The notes below the pieces were generated by a model. It saw only the letters and a program-made list of their open reading frames with translations. It ran no database searches and had not been told where the DNA came from. This document shows positions 34,940 through 44,809 of a stretch of DNA of 64,000 nucleotides, in pieces. The first letter of the stretch is position 1. Each line of letters opens with the position of its first letter. The stretch is taken from contig NZ_JAHCDI010000004.1 in assembly GCF_019697375.1 (NCBI RefSeq), forward strand, positions 3,893,324 to 3,957,323, read 5' to 3'. Source of the DNA: Micromonospora tarapacensis. Lineage in GTDB: Bacteria > Actinomycetota > Actinomycetes > Mycobacteriales > Micromonosporaceae. The position numbers and the translations under genes are program-made.

Positions 34940-37900
34940 TCAGAAGCGCCAGGGGAGGCGGGTGGGCGGGAGGTAGCGGCAGGCGGCACCGGTGGCGACG
35001 GTGTCGCGCAGGTGGGCGGCGAGCGGCGGGTGCCCCTCGTCGAGACGACGCAACGTGTCGCGGATCCGGGCGGTGACCGTCTTGCGGGCCCGTTCCGCCT
35101 CGTCGCCGAGCCGGCGGGTGCGTCCGGCCAGCCCGGCCGCCGCGCGCAACTGGTCGAGCAGAGCCTGCCGCTCGGCGTCCAACGCGGCAATCCTCGCCCG
35201 GTCGCCCCGCCCGGCCGCCCGGTCGATCTCGTCGTCGAGCCGCTCCAGATGACGCCGGTAGCGGTTCTTCGCCTCGTCGTCGAGCACCTCGTCGCCACCC
35301 ATCCGACGGGCGGCGACGAGTTCCGGCCCGGCCGCCGGGTCCAGCATCTCCACCGCGGGCACGTCGACGCCCGGGCGGCCGAGCAGCAGCCGCAGGTCGT
35401 GCAGTCCCTTGGCGTCGGGCAGGTGGGCGGTGGCGCCGTCGTAGGTGAGCCGCCAGACGGCACCGTCGCGGCGGAACTCGTACGCCGGGCCCGACGCACC
35501 GTCGTTGCCCACCGCCCCTCCAGCGCCGGCCCGGCCGCCCCACCGCCGCCGACCCGATCGCCACCCGCCCCTGGGCCGACCTTGCCACCACCGACCCGGC
35601 CGCCACCGATCTTGCCGCCGCCGGCTCCTTCGGCGCGATTTCGGTGAGTCGGGTGAGTATCTGCGGCATGTCGAGTTCCCGCGCCGCCCGCTCGGTGTCG
35701 GCGCGCAGGGCGGCGGCGGTCGCCGCGTCACCCGGGTCACCCCGGCGGGTCAGGGCGTCGACGAGCGCGGCCCGGGCGATCAGTGACCACGGGCGGGCAC
35801 CCATCCGGTCGGCGTCGGCGCGAGCGGCGGAGAACCCGGCGACCGCCGCGTCCCAGCGCTGCTCCGCGGCGTCGATCACGGCGAGCCAGTGGTCGACCGG
35901 GCCGCTGAGGTCGCAGCCGAACAGCGAGACGAGCCACTGCCCCCGGTAGGGCAGCAGCGCCTGTCGGGCCCCGGCGCAGCGGCTCGGGTCGGCGACCGTG
36001 GCCTGGGCGCGCAGCCGCAGCCACAACGGGGCGACCGGCCCGGCGTACCCGGTGCCGGCGGCCTCGATCTGCGCGGTGAGCCGGGCGGCGGTCCGGTGGT
36101 CGCCGCGTTCGGCGGCGGTGAGCGCCCGGAGCAGCTCCAGCTGCGGGTGGTCGGTGATGTTGAGCGCGCCGAGCAGAGTGTCGATCTCGTCGAAGCGGCC
36201 CCGCAGCAGCAGCAACGACCAGCGCAGGTGATGGCCGAGGAAGGCGTGGTCGTTGTGTTCCCGCTCGCCGAGTTCGTCGAGCTCGGCGAAGCAGGCTTCG
36301 GCGCCGGCGAAGTCGCCCCGGAAGGCGCGGATGATGCCGCTGTCGATGGCGCCGGCCATCCGGTGCCGGACCTTCTCGGTCTGCCGGCCCGCGGTCACGA
36401 ACGCGTCGAGTTCGTCCAGGTATCGGCGGTCGCCGAGCTCCAGCAGGGCAACCCAGCGCAGCGAGGTGGACCACAGCTCGGACTCCCGGTCGCCGCCGCG
36501 ACGGGCCACGTCACGGATCTCCGCGGTCAGGGCGGCCCGGTCCTGCGCCGTGCCCAAGCCCCAGGTGGAGTCGTGCCGGGCCCACAGGCTGAAGGTGAGT
36601 GCCTCGTCGTCGCGGACCCGGCGGGCCAGGGCCTCGGTGGCGGTGATCAGGTCGGCTTCGAGGGAGGCCACCGAGGTGACGTCGTCGGGCGGGCCGACGA
36701 GCCGCCGGTAGGCCTCCCGGACCAGCGCCTCGGCGTCGGCGACGAGCACCGGGTTGAGCTGGCACTGGCGGTGCACGCTGAGCGCGAACCGGGCCAGCAG
36801 CGGGGCGTCGTCGATCGTCAGGGCCAGCGCGCTGGCCTGCGCGAGCAGCCGGTGGGCCTGCTCACGCTCGGCGCTGTGGAACAGCCGGTCGGCCAGCTCC
36901 ATCATGGTCCTGACTCGCTGCGAGTCGTCCCGCACCACCTCCAGCGCGCGACGGAGGTGGACGCAGGACTCCTCCAGCGCCAACCGGCAGCTGGCGTCCC
37001 GGGCGGCGACGAGCAGCAGTTCGGTGCACCGGGACGCGTCGAGGTGCTCGCCGGCGAGCCAGGCGTGGCGGGCGAGGTCCGCCGGGATCAGCAACTGGTC
37101 CAGCGCGGTGTGCTCGTCCACCGCCCGGACCACGGCGGCGTGCCGGGCCCTGCGGTCCTCGTCGCCGAGACCGTCGTACAGCGTCTCGCGCACCAGGTCG
37201 TGGGCGAACGAGTAGCGGCCGTCGCTCCCGGCGAGCACCAGCCGCGCGGTGACCGCGACGTCGAGGAGCTCGTCGACCCGGGTCCCGGGCAGACCGGCGC
37301 TGGCCGCGAGGACCTCGCCGTGGAACTCCCGGCCCAGCACGGCGGCCTGGGTGAGCGCGTCGACCACCATCGCCGGCAGATGGTCCAGCCGACGGCTCAC
37401 CACCTCGCGTACGCCGGGAGGGATCGTGGTCAACGCGCCGTCGATGTGCCACAGCCGGGCGGTCTGCTCGACGAAGAAGGGGTTGCCGCCGGTGCGCCGG
37501 TGCACGTCGTCGACGCAGTGGGCGTCGGGCTGCCGGCCTGCGGTGCGGGTCATCAGCGCGCCGACCTCGTCCCGGGACAGACCGGTGAGGGTGACCGTGG
37601 TGGCCTTGGCCACCAGCGACATCAGCAGCGGGCGCAGCGGGTGGTCGCCGGCCTCGACCTCGGCGTCGCGGTAGGTGCCGACGAGCAGCAGCCGCTCGAA
37701 CCAGGTGTGCTGGGCGGCGAACCGGAGCAGCCGCATCGACGCCGCGTCGGCCCAGTGCAGGTCGTCGAGGATCACCATGACCGGCCGGCGCTGGGAGACC
37801 GCGACCAGCGCGGTGGTGACCGCGTCGAAGAGGGCGAACGCCTCCTGCTCGCCACCGTCGCCCCCGTCGGCCGGCGACAACGATCCGCCGGCCGACCCGG

Positions 37901-38304
37901 TCGGCGACGACGGCTCCGGCGTGCGCCGCGGCCGGGTGCAGCGCCGCCTGGTCGGCGGTCACCGGGGCGGTCACCTCGCCGAGCAGCAACGCGAGTGCCG
38001 GCTCGGCGGACTCCCGGGCCACCGCCCAGTCGTCGGGCGACCGCCGCAGCCCGCGCAACACCTGCGTCCAGGGCCAGTAACCGGGGGCGCTCGCGGAATC
38101 CCAGCAGGCGGCCCCGAGCACCAGCGCGCCCTGCCGGCGGGCCTCGTCGGCGGCGGCGGTCACCAGGGTGGTCTTGCCGATGCCCGGTTCGCCGGTCACC
38201 AGGACGAGACCGCCGTGGCTGGCCGTGGCCCGGTCGACCTCGGCGCGCAGCAGGCTGGCGGGGTGATCCCGCCCGATCATGACCCCGCCGGACCGAGCCC
38301 TCAT
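34940..38304 (-). pseudogene. Large AAA-ATPase/TPR regulator with two frameshifts
   Basis: Three frames read on as one protein of about 1100 residues. The first (ATG 38304) carries Walker A GEPGIGKTTL and stops being homologous near 37920. The second has Walker B VILDDLHWADAAS, the AAA lid and sensor regions, and a long helical TPR-like part. The third, from about 35540, has a C-terminal domain VWRLTYDGATAHLPDAKGLHDL with a coiled coil and ends at 34940. This is the MalT/LuxR-like actinomycete group in which the end domain replaces the usual helix-turn-helix. Two one-base shifts are needed, so it is a pseudogene or the assembly has errors. Confidence 0.68.
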
Positions 38305-38352
38305 GGCAACCGACGGTAGCCGACACCACCGACACGGCGCGGCTGCCGAGCC

Positions 38353-38757
38353 TCAGCGGGCGTCGGTGACGACGTGGGCGCAGGCCGCGCAGGCGGCCGG
38401 TCCCTGTTCGGCGAACCAGCGGCAGGTCCGCCGGATGGCGCAGCGCGGCAGGTCGACCTCCGGTTCACCGACGGTCTCCGCGTACGAGGCGACGAGGCGT
38501 TCGCCGAGCCCGCAGTGCTCACCGGTCCAGAAGCCGCACCGGCTGGTGACGCAGGGACCGGCGAGCCGGTACTGCGCCTGGACCGGGGCGCCCGCCTCTG
38601 CCGCCGCGCTGACCGCCACCTCGGCGGGCAACGCCGGAGTGACGTAGGCGACCCGGCCCGCCGGAGTGATCATGCCGAGGAAGACCGTGGCGTTCGCCGC
38701 GGGCGTACTCGGGCACATCCGCTCCGGTGGGGCGGGCCGGTCCGGCGGTCCGGTCAC
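38353..38757 (-). CDS. Cysteine-rich protein of unknown function
   Basis: A 134-aa protein. An Ala/Val-rich N-terminal half (ATVFLGMITPAGRVAYVT) precedes a Cys-rich half: CVTSRCGFWTGEHCGLGERL, then LPRCAIRRTCRWFAEQGPAACAACAH. The eight cysteines suggest an iron-sulfur or zinc site. The GTG at 38757 overlaps the stop of the upstream gene (GTGA), so translation is coupled; an ATG at 38718 is the alternative. It is the last of three minus-strand genes of unknown function (39695 to 38353), which look like one operon. Confidence 0.65.
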   Translation of the reverse strand: MTGPPDRPAPPERMCPSTPAANATVFLGMITPAGRVAYVTPALPAEVAVSAAAEAGAPVQAQYRLAGPCVTSRCGFWTGEHCGLGERLVASYAETVGEPEVDLPRCAIRRTCRWFAEQGPAACAACAHVVTDAR

Positions 38758-39014
38758 TTCTGTAGCCAGAAGCCGATGTCGTTGATCTTCTCGCCGAGGT
38801 CCTGGGCGAACGGGCCGTCGATCACCCAGAGGCCGTACCACTCCGGCCTCAGTCGCAGGTTGGCGTGGCCGAGGGCGAGGGGGTTGGTGAGCTTCGTGCC
38901 GGCGATCGATAGCGCGGCCAGACCCGCCTTCTGGATCTCACCGGCGATCTGGCTCTGCTGCTCGGATGTGAGGTCGACGCCGTCGACCACGAAGCGGAAC
39001 TCGTGGCGTGCCAT
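38754..39014 (-). CDS. Hypothetical protein, 86 aa
   Basis: A short acidic-basic protein starting MARHEFRFVVDGVDL with a helix SEQQSQIAGEIQKAGLAAL and a final WYGLWVIDG...GFWLQK. I do not recognise the family; similar small proteins occur beside Tat-exported proteins in actinomycetes. The ATG at 39014 has GGAGG upstream. It sits between the Tat-signal protein (18-base gap) and the Cys-rich protein (overlap). Confidence 0.72.
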   Translation of the reverse strand: MARHEFRFVVDGVDLTSEQQSQIAGEIQKAGLAALSIAGTKLTNPLALGHANLRLRPEWYGLWVIDGPFAQDLGEKINDIGFWLQK

Positions 39015-39032
39015 GTCTTTTCCTCCGGTTCG

Positions 39033-39695
39033 TCAGTACGTGTCGGTCCGCAGTCCGCGCCGCAGGGCCGTCCTGGTGAAGGCCGCCCAGCCGGAGCGGG
39101 AAGCGGCGTCGACGTGCCCGGCCAGGTGCCGCCAGGTGGCGACCCGGGCGGTACGCACGCCCCACAGTTGGTGACAGGCCGCGAACGCGAACGCGACCTG
39201 TTCGGGTGAGTCGGTGAACCCGGCCTCGCCGTCGACCACCCGCAGCCCGCCGCCGGCCACGACGGTGACCTGCCCGAAGTGGTGGTGCAGGCTGGCCAGG
39301 GTGCCTAGGTGGGCGTGGTCGATCCGGCCGGCGAGGAAGGCCTCGACCGGCCGGTCGGCCACCACGACCCGGATGGCGTGCAGGGTGAAGGCGTCACCGG
39401 CGGGGTCGGCCTGGCCGGCCACCTCGGTGGGGACACTCCACCCGCGCGGCGAGTTCGCCGACCAGAACGCCAGCCAGGCGCCCAGCCGCTCGTGCAGGTC
39501 GGGTTGGAGGGCCGCCGGGACGGCCAGTCGGGCGGTGGCGATCCCGTTGCGGGTGACCGCCGGTAGTGCCGCGCGGGCCGGGCTGGCCGCGCGGGCGGGT
39601 GCGGTGGCGACGGGTGCGGTGACGGCGGCGGCCGAGACGACCGCGGTGCCGGCGAGCAGCCCGCGTCGGGACAACGGAGCAGATGGGGATCTCAC
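39033..39695 (-). CDS. Tat-exported protein of unknown function
   Basis: A 220-aa protein with a twin-arginine signal (SRRGLLAGTAVVSAAAVTA) and a mature domain rich in His and Trp: GWSVPTEVAGQADPAGDAF, HAHLGTLASLHHHFGQVTVVAGGG and ACHQLWGVRTARVATWRHLAGH. Tat export suggests a folded protein, perhaps metal-containing. Start is the GTG at 39695 or 39704; TATAGC just upstream fits a leaderless promoter. It heads the three-gene operon with the two small proteins. No function is proposed. Confidence 0.7.
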   Translation of the reverse strand: MRSPSAPLSRRGLLAGTAVVSAAAVTAPVATAPARAASPARAALPAVTRNGIATARLAVPAALQPDLHERLGAWLAFWSANSPRGWSVPTEVAGQADPAGDAFTLHAIRVVVADRPVEAFLAGRIDHAHLGTLASLHHHFGQVTVVAGGGLRVVDGEAGFTDSPEQVAFAFAACHQLWGVRTARVATWRHLAGHVDAASRSGWAAFTRTALRRGLRTDTY

Positions 39696-39815
39696 CCGTC
39701 TCACGCTATAGACGGGGACAGATCATCTGAATCGCCGTTCTATCGGGACACCGACATGAATCCCGGTGATCGACGACGGCGTGAATCCGTTCATCCTGCA
39801 TGCCGTCGCCGCTTG

Positions 39816-41150
39816 TCAGCGCGCCGGGCGGGCCACCGTGGCCAGGTGGGCCAGGACGGCCTGGTTGGCCTCCCAGCCGTCGGGGAACCTGACCGGCACG
39901 TCCAGCTGCGGCGCCTCGGTCGACGGGTGGGCGTCCAGCAGCTCGGCGATGCCGGCGCGGGCCACCACCACGCAGGCCTGCCGGTGCCGGGAGGCGAGCA
40001 CGCAGAGCCGCCCCGACTCCAGGTGGAAGGCGGTCGCGTCGCGCCGGCCCGACAGCGGATGCAGCACGATCGTCACGTCGTACTCGCGGCCCTGGAGGCG
40101 GTTGGCGGTGTCGACGGTGACGTCCGCGCCGGCCTCGCCCAGCTGCGCCCGGATGACCGCGACCTGGTCACGGTGCGCGGCCCCGACGGCGATCCGGTCC
40201 GCGGTGACCGGCGCGCCGCCGGGCGCCCGCTCGCAGACCGCGACCGCGCCGCGCCGCAGCACCCTCAGCGCGAGCGCGGCACAGGCGCCGGCAGCCTCGG
40301 CATCGGTACGCAGGGCGTGTCGGGCCGGCAGCTCGTGCAGCGCCCACCCGGTGGCGGCGGCCAGCTCGACCGCCCGGTCGACCGTGTCACCGGGCCCGGC
40401 CTCGGTCAGTTGCAGCGCCCGGTCGGCGGGCGCGGTGCCGGCGCGGAAGCCGGTGAACGGGTAGAAGGCCCGGGACACGACCGGTGCGGCCGAGGCGGGC
40501 AGCCGCCACGACACGGGCAGCCGGTGCACCGGCAGCTGTGGGTTGTGGCGCAGCAGCACCGCCACCGCCGACTGCATCGGATCCCAGGTCAGCCCCGCCC
40601 ACCGGCCGGTCTCCACGGTGGAGAAGGGGTCGAGCTGCCCCGGATCCCCCACGAACAGGGCCCGCTCGAACCGGCCGGCCACGCGCAGCAGGGCGTCCGA
40701 GCGCATCTGGTACGCCTCGTCCACGATCGCCCACGGCCAGCAGCCCTCGGTGACCGTGGCCCACTTGGCGGCCGTACCGATGACCACGGCCGAGGCGGCG
40801 AGGTCGGTGACCTTCGCGGCGACCCGGACGTGCCGGTGGGTCGTCACCCGTGGCGACGGCCGGTAGTCCGCGGCGGAGAGCCGACCGACGCGCAGCTCTG
40901 GGGCCTTCCCGGCGAGCCGGTCGATCAGGTCGTCAACCTGCTCGTTGGTCTGCGCGATGACCATCAACGGCGCACCGCCACCGGCCAGCTCGACGGCGGC
41001 CCGGACGACCAGGGTCGACTTGCCGGCACCGGGCGGCGAGTCGACCACCACCCCCCGGTGGTCACCCGAACGCAGCTCCGCCAGCACGGCGGTGATCACC
41101 CGCTCGGCCTCGACCGCCGGCGGCACCGCCAGCTGCGGCGTCAAGCCCAT
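39816..41150 (-). CDS. Superfamily 1 helicase-like ATPase
   Basis: A 444-aa protein with SF1 helicase motifs: Walker A VDSPPGAGKSTLV, motif Ia VIAQTNEQVDDL, motif II WAIVDEAYQM, motif III FVGDPGQLDPF, and the C-terminal motifs TVDTANRLQGREYDVTIVLHPL and LCVLASRHRQACVVVA. It lacks extra nuclease domains. Such proteins act on nucleic acids, but the role is unknown here. The ATG at 41150 is used because conserved sequence begins there; an upstream frame runs through a 49-bp duplication and is not supported. It is cotranscribed with nothing obvious. Confidence 0.83.
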   Translation of the reverse strand: MGLTPQLAVPPAVEAERVITAVLAELRSGDHRGVVVDSPPGAGKSTLVVRAAVELAGGGAPLMVIAQTNEQVDDLIDRLAGKAPELRVGRLSAADYRPSPRVTTHRHVRVAAKVTDLAASAVVIGTAAKWATVTEGCWPWAIVDEAYQMRSDALLRVAGRFERALFVGDPGQLDPFSTVETGRWAGLTWDPMQSAVAVLLRHNPQLPVHRLPVSWRLPASAAPVVSRAFYPFTGFRAGTAPADRALQLTEAGPGDTVDRAVELAAATGWALHELPARHALRTDAEAAGACAALALRVLRRGAVAVCERAPGGAPVTADRIAVGAAHRDQVAVIRAQLGEAGADVTVDTANRLQGREYDVTIVLHPLSGRRDATAFHLESGRLCVLASRHRQACVVVARAGIAELLDAHPSTEAPQLDVPVRFPDGWEANQAVLAHLATVARPAR

Positions 41151-41231
41151 CTCCCCCACCGGCCGCACCCTACCCGCCAGCCGCCTACCCCCGCGCCGCC
41201 TCCCGGCCCGCCCGGGATACGGCAGGTCAGG

Positions 41232-41329
41232 GCCTCCGCCTCGCCGGGGCCCGACCTGCCGCAACCCGACGGCGGTCGGCGCCTCCGCCTCGCCGGGGCC
41301 CGACCTGCCGCAACCCGACGGCGGTCGGC
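41232..41329. repeat. 49-bp perfect tandem duplication with hairpins
   Basis: Two identical 49-bp units (41232-41280, 41281-41329) lie between two minus-strand genes. Each contains CCGACC and GGTCGG with inner GCCG/CGGC pairing, so each can fold into a roughly 10-bp hairpin. The pair stands directly after the DHA2 exporter stop (41341), and would give a doubled terminator. Confidence 0.8.
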
Positions 41330-41340
41330 ATGGGCGGAGG

Positions 41341-42951
41341 TCAGTGCACGACGACCGGCGTCCTCGGCTGGTCACCCGGCTGGTCGCCGAGCTGGTCGTC
41401 CAGCAGGTGCGACCGCTCACGCCGGCGCGGCAGGAACGCGGCCGGGATGAACGTCGCCGCCACCAGCGCGAACGCCACCCAGAAGGTGGTGGCGAAGGAG
41501 TTGGCGGCGAAGTCGAGACCCCGCTCGATGAGCGACGGGTCGGGAACCTGCTGCGCCAACTCCGGCCGCTGCTGGGCGGCGATCGCCAGGCCGGCCTCGG
41601 TGACCGGCTCGCCGTTCGGGCCGGTCAGGCCGGGGATCGGCCGGGAGCCGTTCAGCTCGTTGGTGAGGATCACCGACATCGTCGCGGCGCCGACGGAGCC
41701 GCCGATCTGCTGGAGGATGTTCACCAGCGTGGAACCTCGGGCCACGTCGTGCCCGGTCAGCGTCTTCAACGCCGAGGTCATGATCGGCATCATGGTGCCG
41801 CCCATGCCCAGGCCCATCACGAACAGCGCGCCGCAGAGCAGTACGTACGAGGTGTCCGCGTCGAGCTGGGTGAAGGTGAAGAACCCGGCGAGGATGAGCA
41901 GCAGCGCGAACGGCACCGTCCGGCCGACCGGCACCTTGTCGGCGAGCATGCCGGCGATCGGCATGGTGACCATGGCGCCGATGCCCTGCGGGGCCATCAG
42001 CAGGCCGGCGTGCAGCGTCGACTCGCCGCGCACCTGGAGGAAGTAGCTCGGGAACAGCAGCCCGGCGCCCATGAACGCGATGATGAAGACGAACATGGTC
42101 ACCGCCGCGACGGTGAGCCTGGGGTTGCGGAACAGCCGCAGGTCGAGCAGCGGGTGCCGGGGCTTGAAGGAGTAGAGGACGAACGCCACCACCAGCGCGG
42201 CACCGATCAGCATCGGCACCCACACCTCCGGGTCGGCGAACGTGCCGGCCTCGGGCAGCGTGGAGACGCCGTAGAGGAACAGGGCGAGGCCCGGCGAGAG
42301 CATCAGCATGCCGAGGAAGTCGAACGACTCGGACGGCTGGGGACTGTCCGCCGGCAGCGCCAGCTGCGCGTAGACCAGCGCGATGACGCCGATCGGCAGG
42401 TTGATCAGGAAGATCCAGTGCCAGCTCGCCACGTCGATCAGCCAGCCGCCGAGGATCGGGCCGCCGATCGGGCCGAGCAGCATCGGGATGCCGAGCACGG
42501 CCATCAACCGGCCGATCCGGTTCGGCCCGGCCGCCCGCGTCATGATCGCCATACCGATCGGCATGAGCATGCCGCCGCCGAGGCCCTGCAACACCCGGTA
42601 AGTGATCAACTCGCCGATCGTGTCGGCGGTGGCGCACAGGCCCGAGCCGATGGTGAACAGCGCCAGGGCCATCATGTAGAGGCGTTTGGTGCCGAACCGG
42701 TCGGCGGCCCACCCGCTGAGCGGGATCACCGTGGCCAGCGCGAGCGTGTAACCCGTCATCGTCCACGCCACCCGGGCGTACGACGCGTCGAACTCGCTCT
42801 GGAACGTCGGCAGCGCGACGCTGACCACCGTCACGTCGAGGATCGACATCAGCGCACCGAGCACGACGACGCCGGCCACCTTGAGCACCGCGGCGTCGAG
42901 CTTGTCCGATGTCGGGACAGGCTGCGGTGCCGCGACAGATTGCTGTGTCAC
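41341..42951 (-). CDS. DHA2-family MFS drug exporter (14 TMS)
   Basis: A 536-aa proton-coupled efflux pump of the EmrB/QacA group. It has about fourteen membrane segments. LDVTVVSVALPTF is the conserved first-helix motif D1, GWAADRFGTKRLYMM is motif A, and GPIGGPILGGWLID is motif C of exporters. The C-terminus ends in a charged tail. It should export drugs or endogenous toxic metabolites. The GTG at 42951 has AGGAG six bases upstream. A tandem hairpin follows the stop. No TetR or MarR gene adjoins. Confidence 0.92.
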   Translation of the reverse strand: MTQQSVAAPQPVPTSDKLDAAVLKVAGVVVLGALMSILDVTVVSVALPTFQSEFDASYARVAWTMTGYTLALATVIPLSGWAADRFGTKRLYMMALALFTIGSGLCATADTIGELITYRVLQGLGGGMLMPIGMAIMTRAAGPNRIGRLMAVLGIPMLLGPIGGPILGGWLIDVASWHWIFLINLPIGVIALVYAQLALPADSPQPSESFDFLGMLMLSPGLALFLYGVSTLPEAGTFADPEVWVPMLIGAALVVAFVLYSFKPRHPLLDLRLFRNPRLTVAAVTMFVFIIAFMGAGLLFPSYFLQVRGESTLHAGLLMAPQGIGAMVTMPIAGMLADKVPVGRTVPFALLLILAGFFTFTQLDADTSYVLLCGALFVMGLGMGGTMMPIMTSALKTLTGHDVARGSTLVNILQQIGGSVGAATMSVILTNELNGSRPIPGLTGPNGEPVTEAGLAIAAQQRPELAQQVPDPSLIERGLDFAANSFATTFWVAFALVAATFIPAAFLPRRRERSHLLDDQLGDQPGDQPRTPVVVH

Positions 42952-43285
42952 GAGGTCTCCTGTTGTGGGATCTGACCGAAGGGACGAGCGGTGGTGGCCG
43001 ACGTGGTGGCCGGTTGCGACCCCGGCGCGACGTGCGAAAAGGGTGAAGCCCGCAGCGCACAGTAGCTCCCGCCACCGACACTTCGCCGCCGGTTTTGCGG
43101 CCAGCAGAGCGTTCTGTGAGCACGGCCACGGCGGCTCCCACAGCGCGATGGCGTAACCGGCCGAAAAGCGGGTAGCCGCGGCGAGCGCGGTCGGGACGGT
43201 CCGCGCGGCGCGCCGGCACGGTCGAGGGCGGCCGGCACGGTCGAGGGCGGTCGAAGCGGTCCAGGCTAGGGAAGGTGGTGCCAGC
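42952..43285. other. Divergent intergenic region
   Basis: This 334-bp gap separates the divergent exporter and GYD genes and must hold both promoters. A short direct repeat GCCGGCACGGTCGAGGGCG occurs twice in tandem near 43210-43247, just before the GYD gene. No open frame or strong operator palindrome was found. Confidence 0.5.
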
Positions 43286-43606
43286 GTGGCGAAGTTCCTG
43301 GTCACGGCGACCTACACGATCCCGGGGATGGAGGGGCTGGCCAAGGAGGGCGGAACGGCGCGGGCCGAGGTGATCGGGTCCCTCATCGAGAACGCCGGCG
43401 GCCAGGTGGAGGCCGTCTACTACGCGCTCGGCCAGGTCGACCTCTACGTGATCTGCGAGGTGCCGGACACCGTGACCGCCGCCGCACTCGGAATCGCCGT
43501 GCGGGCGGCGGGCGGCGTGGACACCCGCACCGTTCCGCTGCTGACCGCGGAGGAGATCGACGCGGCGGTCCGGCTACCCATCACCTACCAGCCCCCGGGC
43601 CACTGA
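43286..43606 (+). CDS. GYD-domain protein
   Basis: A 106-aa protein of the GYD family (PF08734): FLVTATYTIPGMEGLAKEGG, GGQVEAVYYALGQVDLYVICEVPD and a final GVDTRTVPLLTAEE. The family has a small ferredoxin-like fold of unknown biochemical role. The GTG at 43286 opens the conserved MAKFLV; GGGAAGG lies upstream. It diverges from the drug exporter and looks monocistronic. Confidence 0.85.
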   Translation: MAKFLVTATYTIPGMEGLAKEGGTARAEVIGSLIENAGGQVEAVYYALGQVDLYVICEVPDTVTAAALGIAVRAAGGVDTRTVPLLTAEEIDAAVRLPITYQPPGH

Positions 43607-43654
43607 CACGGCCCCTACTCCACCAACCCTGACCGCGGCAGGTCCCCCCGTCGA

Positions 43655-44492
43655 TCATGAAATTGTGGCACTGGATAGAAGGTACATAAGCTCACCATTC
43701 GGGAGCCACAGCTCCATGATCGCGGAAGCCGAGGAGGCCGGCGCCCGAACTGGACCGCGATCGAGGCTGTGCGAGACGGTGCCGGCGGGGACCGCGCGGA
43801 CGTGCAACTCGACGGTGCCGTCGGGGCGCGGCGCATTGGCCGGGCAGTACCAGCGCCGCCGGCCGGGGTGCTGCGGCACGCAGACCGGCACCGCCTGACC
43901 GGGTCGGAACGGCAGCCGCCGCCAGGGGCGTACCGTCAGGATCGCGGTGCCCTCGGCGGCCAGGTCGCGGCCGATGACCTCGGCCGGCCAGAACGCCGGC
44001 CCGTCGCCCATCCGCCCGGCGGCGGGCACAGCAGCGGCGCAACCGCTGCCAGCGCGGCACCGAGCAGTGGGCCGTGTTCGGGTCGCAGCCGGTACCGGCG
44101 GTGGACCCGCCCGAGCACCGCCAGCAGCGCCAACCGCCCGGCCCGGTCACCACCGCCACCGACCAGCCGGGCCAACGCGGCGACGACCAATGCCGCCACC
44201 GGCTCCGGCAGCAGCCCCGGGCAGCGCTCCTCCAGGCTGCCCGGAAGCTCGCGGCAACCTGCGTGATCACCGCCTGGTCGCCCGACGCGAGCACCCCGTC
44301 CAGGTAGTCGGCGGCCCGCCGCCGCTGCGCCTCCGGCAGCCCCGGCCAGCCGTCCAGCACCGCTCCGCCGGCCGCGAGCCGCCGGGCCAGGTGCGCGGCG
44401 AGCCGTTCCAGATCAACCCCGATGAGGTACGCCGACAGCTCCGCGTCCGCCCCGACCAGCCGCAGCCAACGGGTCACCGCCTCGCGGCTCAC
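43655..44492 (-). pseudogene. Flavohaemoglobin-like gene, frameshifted and 3'-truncated
   Basis: Three frames form one decayed protein. The first (GTG 44492, overlapping the DivIVA-like gene as GTGA) has LIGVDLERLAAHLARRLAAG. The second, around 44200-43940, has LGRVHRRYRLRPEHGPLLG, the globin segment with the proximal His region. The third has AFWPAEVIGRDLAAEGTAIL, RPWRRLPFRPGQAVPVCVP and RRRWYCPANAPRPDGTVEL, typical of the FAD domain of flavohaemoproteins. The NAD-binding end is missing (stop at 43655). It was once the third gene of a coupled cassette. Confidence 0.62.
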
Positions 44493-44809
44493 CGCTGCTC
44501 CCCCGTTGGGTGGTCGTAGGTTGCCGACCGGCAGTCGGCGTGAGCGTGGCCCGGCGGCGCGGCCTCGAACCGCCGGGATGCGGCCTGCCGGCAGTCGGCG
44601 TGCCGGGACTGCCACTGCCGCAACGCCTGCCGGATCCGCTCGGCCTCGGTGTTGGCGGTCGTCAACTCCCGATGCAGTCTGTCGATCTCGTCGGCTGCCC
44701 GGTTCAGGTAGTCATGCACGTGGTGCGGGCCGAGGCCCCGCCAGCGCCGGTCGATGTCAACGGCGCGTATGTGGTGCGCGTGCAGGCGCTCCCCGGTCAC
44801 GTAGATCAT
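44489..44809 (-). CDS. DivIVA-like coiled-coil protein
   Basis: A 106-aa protein with the DivIVA N-terminal pattern: IRAVDIDRRWRGLGPHHVHD then a coiled coil YLNRAADEIDRLHRELTTAN and RIRQALRQWQSRH. DivIVA proteins bind curved membrane at cell poles; this short version keeps only the membrane-targeting part and one coil. The ATG at 44809 overlaps the stop of the upstream gene (ATGA), and its own stop overlaps the globin gene (GTGA), so all three were translated in a coupled way. A shortened paralog is at 49883. Confidence 0.78.
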   Translation of the reverse strand: MIYVTGERLHAHHIRAVDIDRRWRGLGPHHVHDYLNRAADEIDRLHRELTTANTEAERIRQALRQWQSRHADCRQAASRRFEAAPPGHAHADCRSATYDHPTGEQR

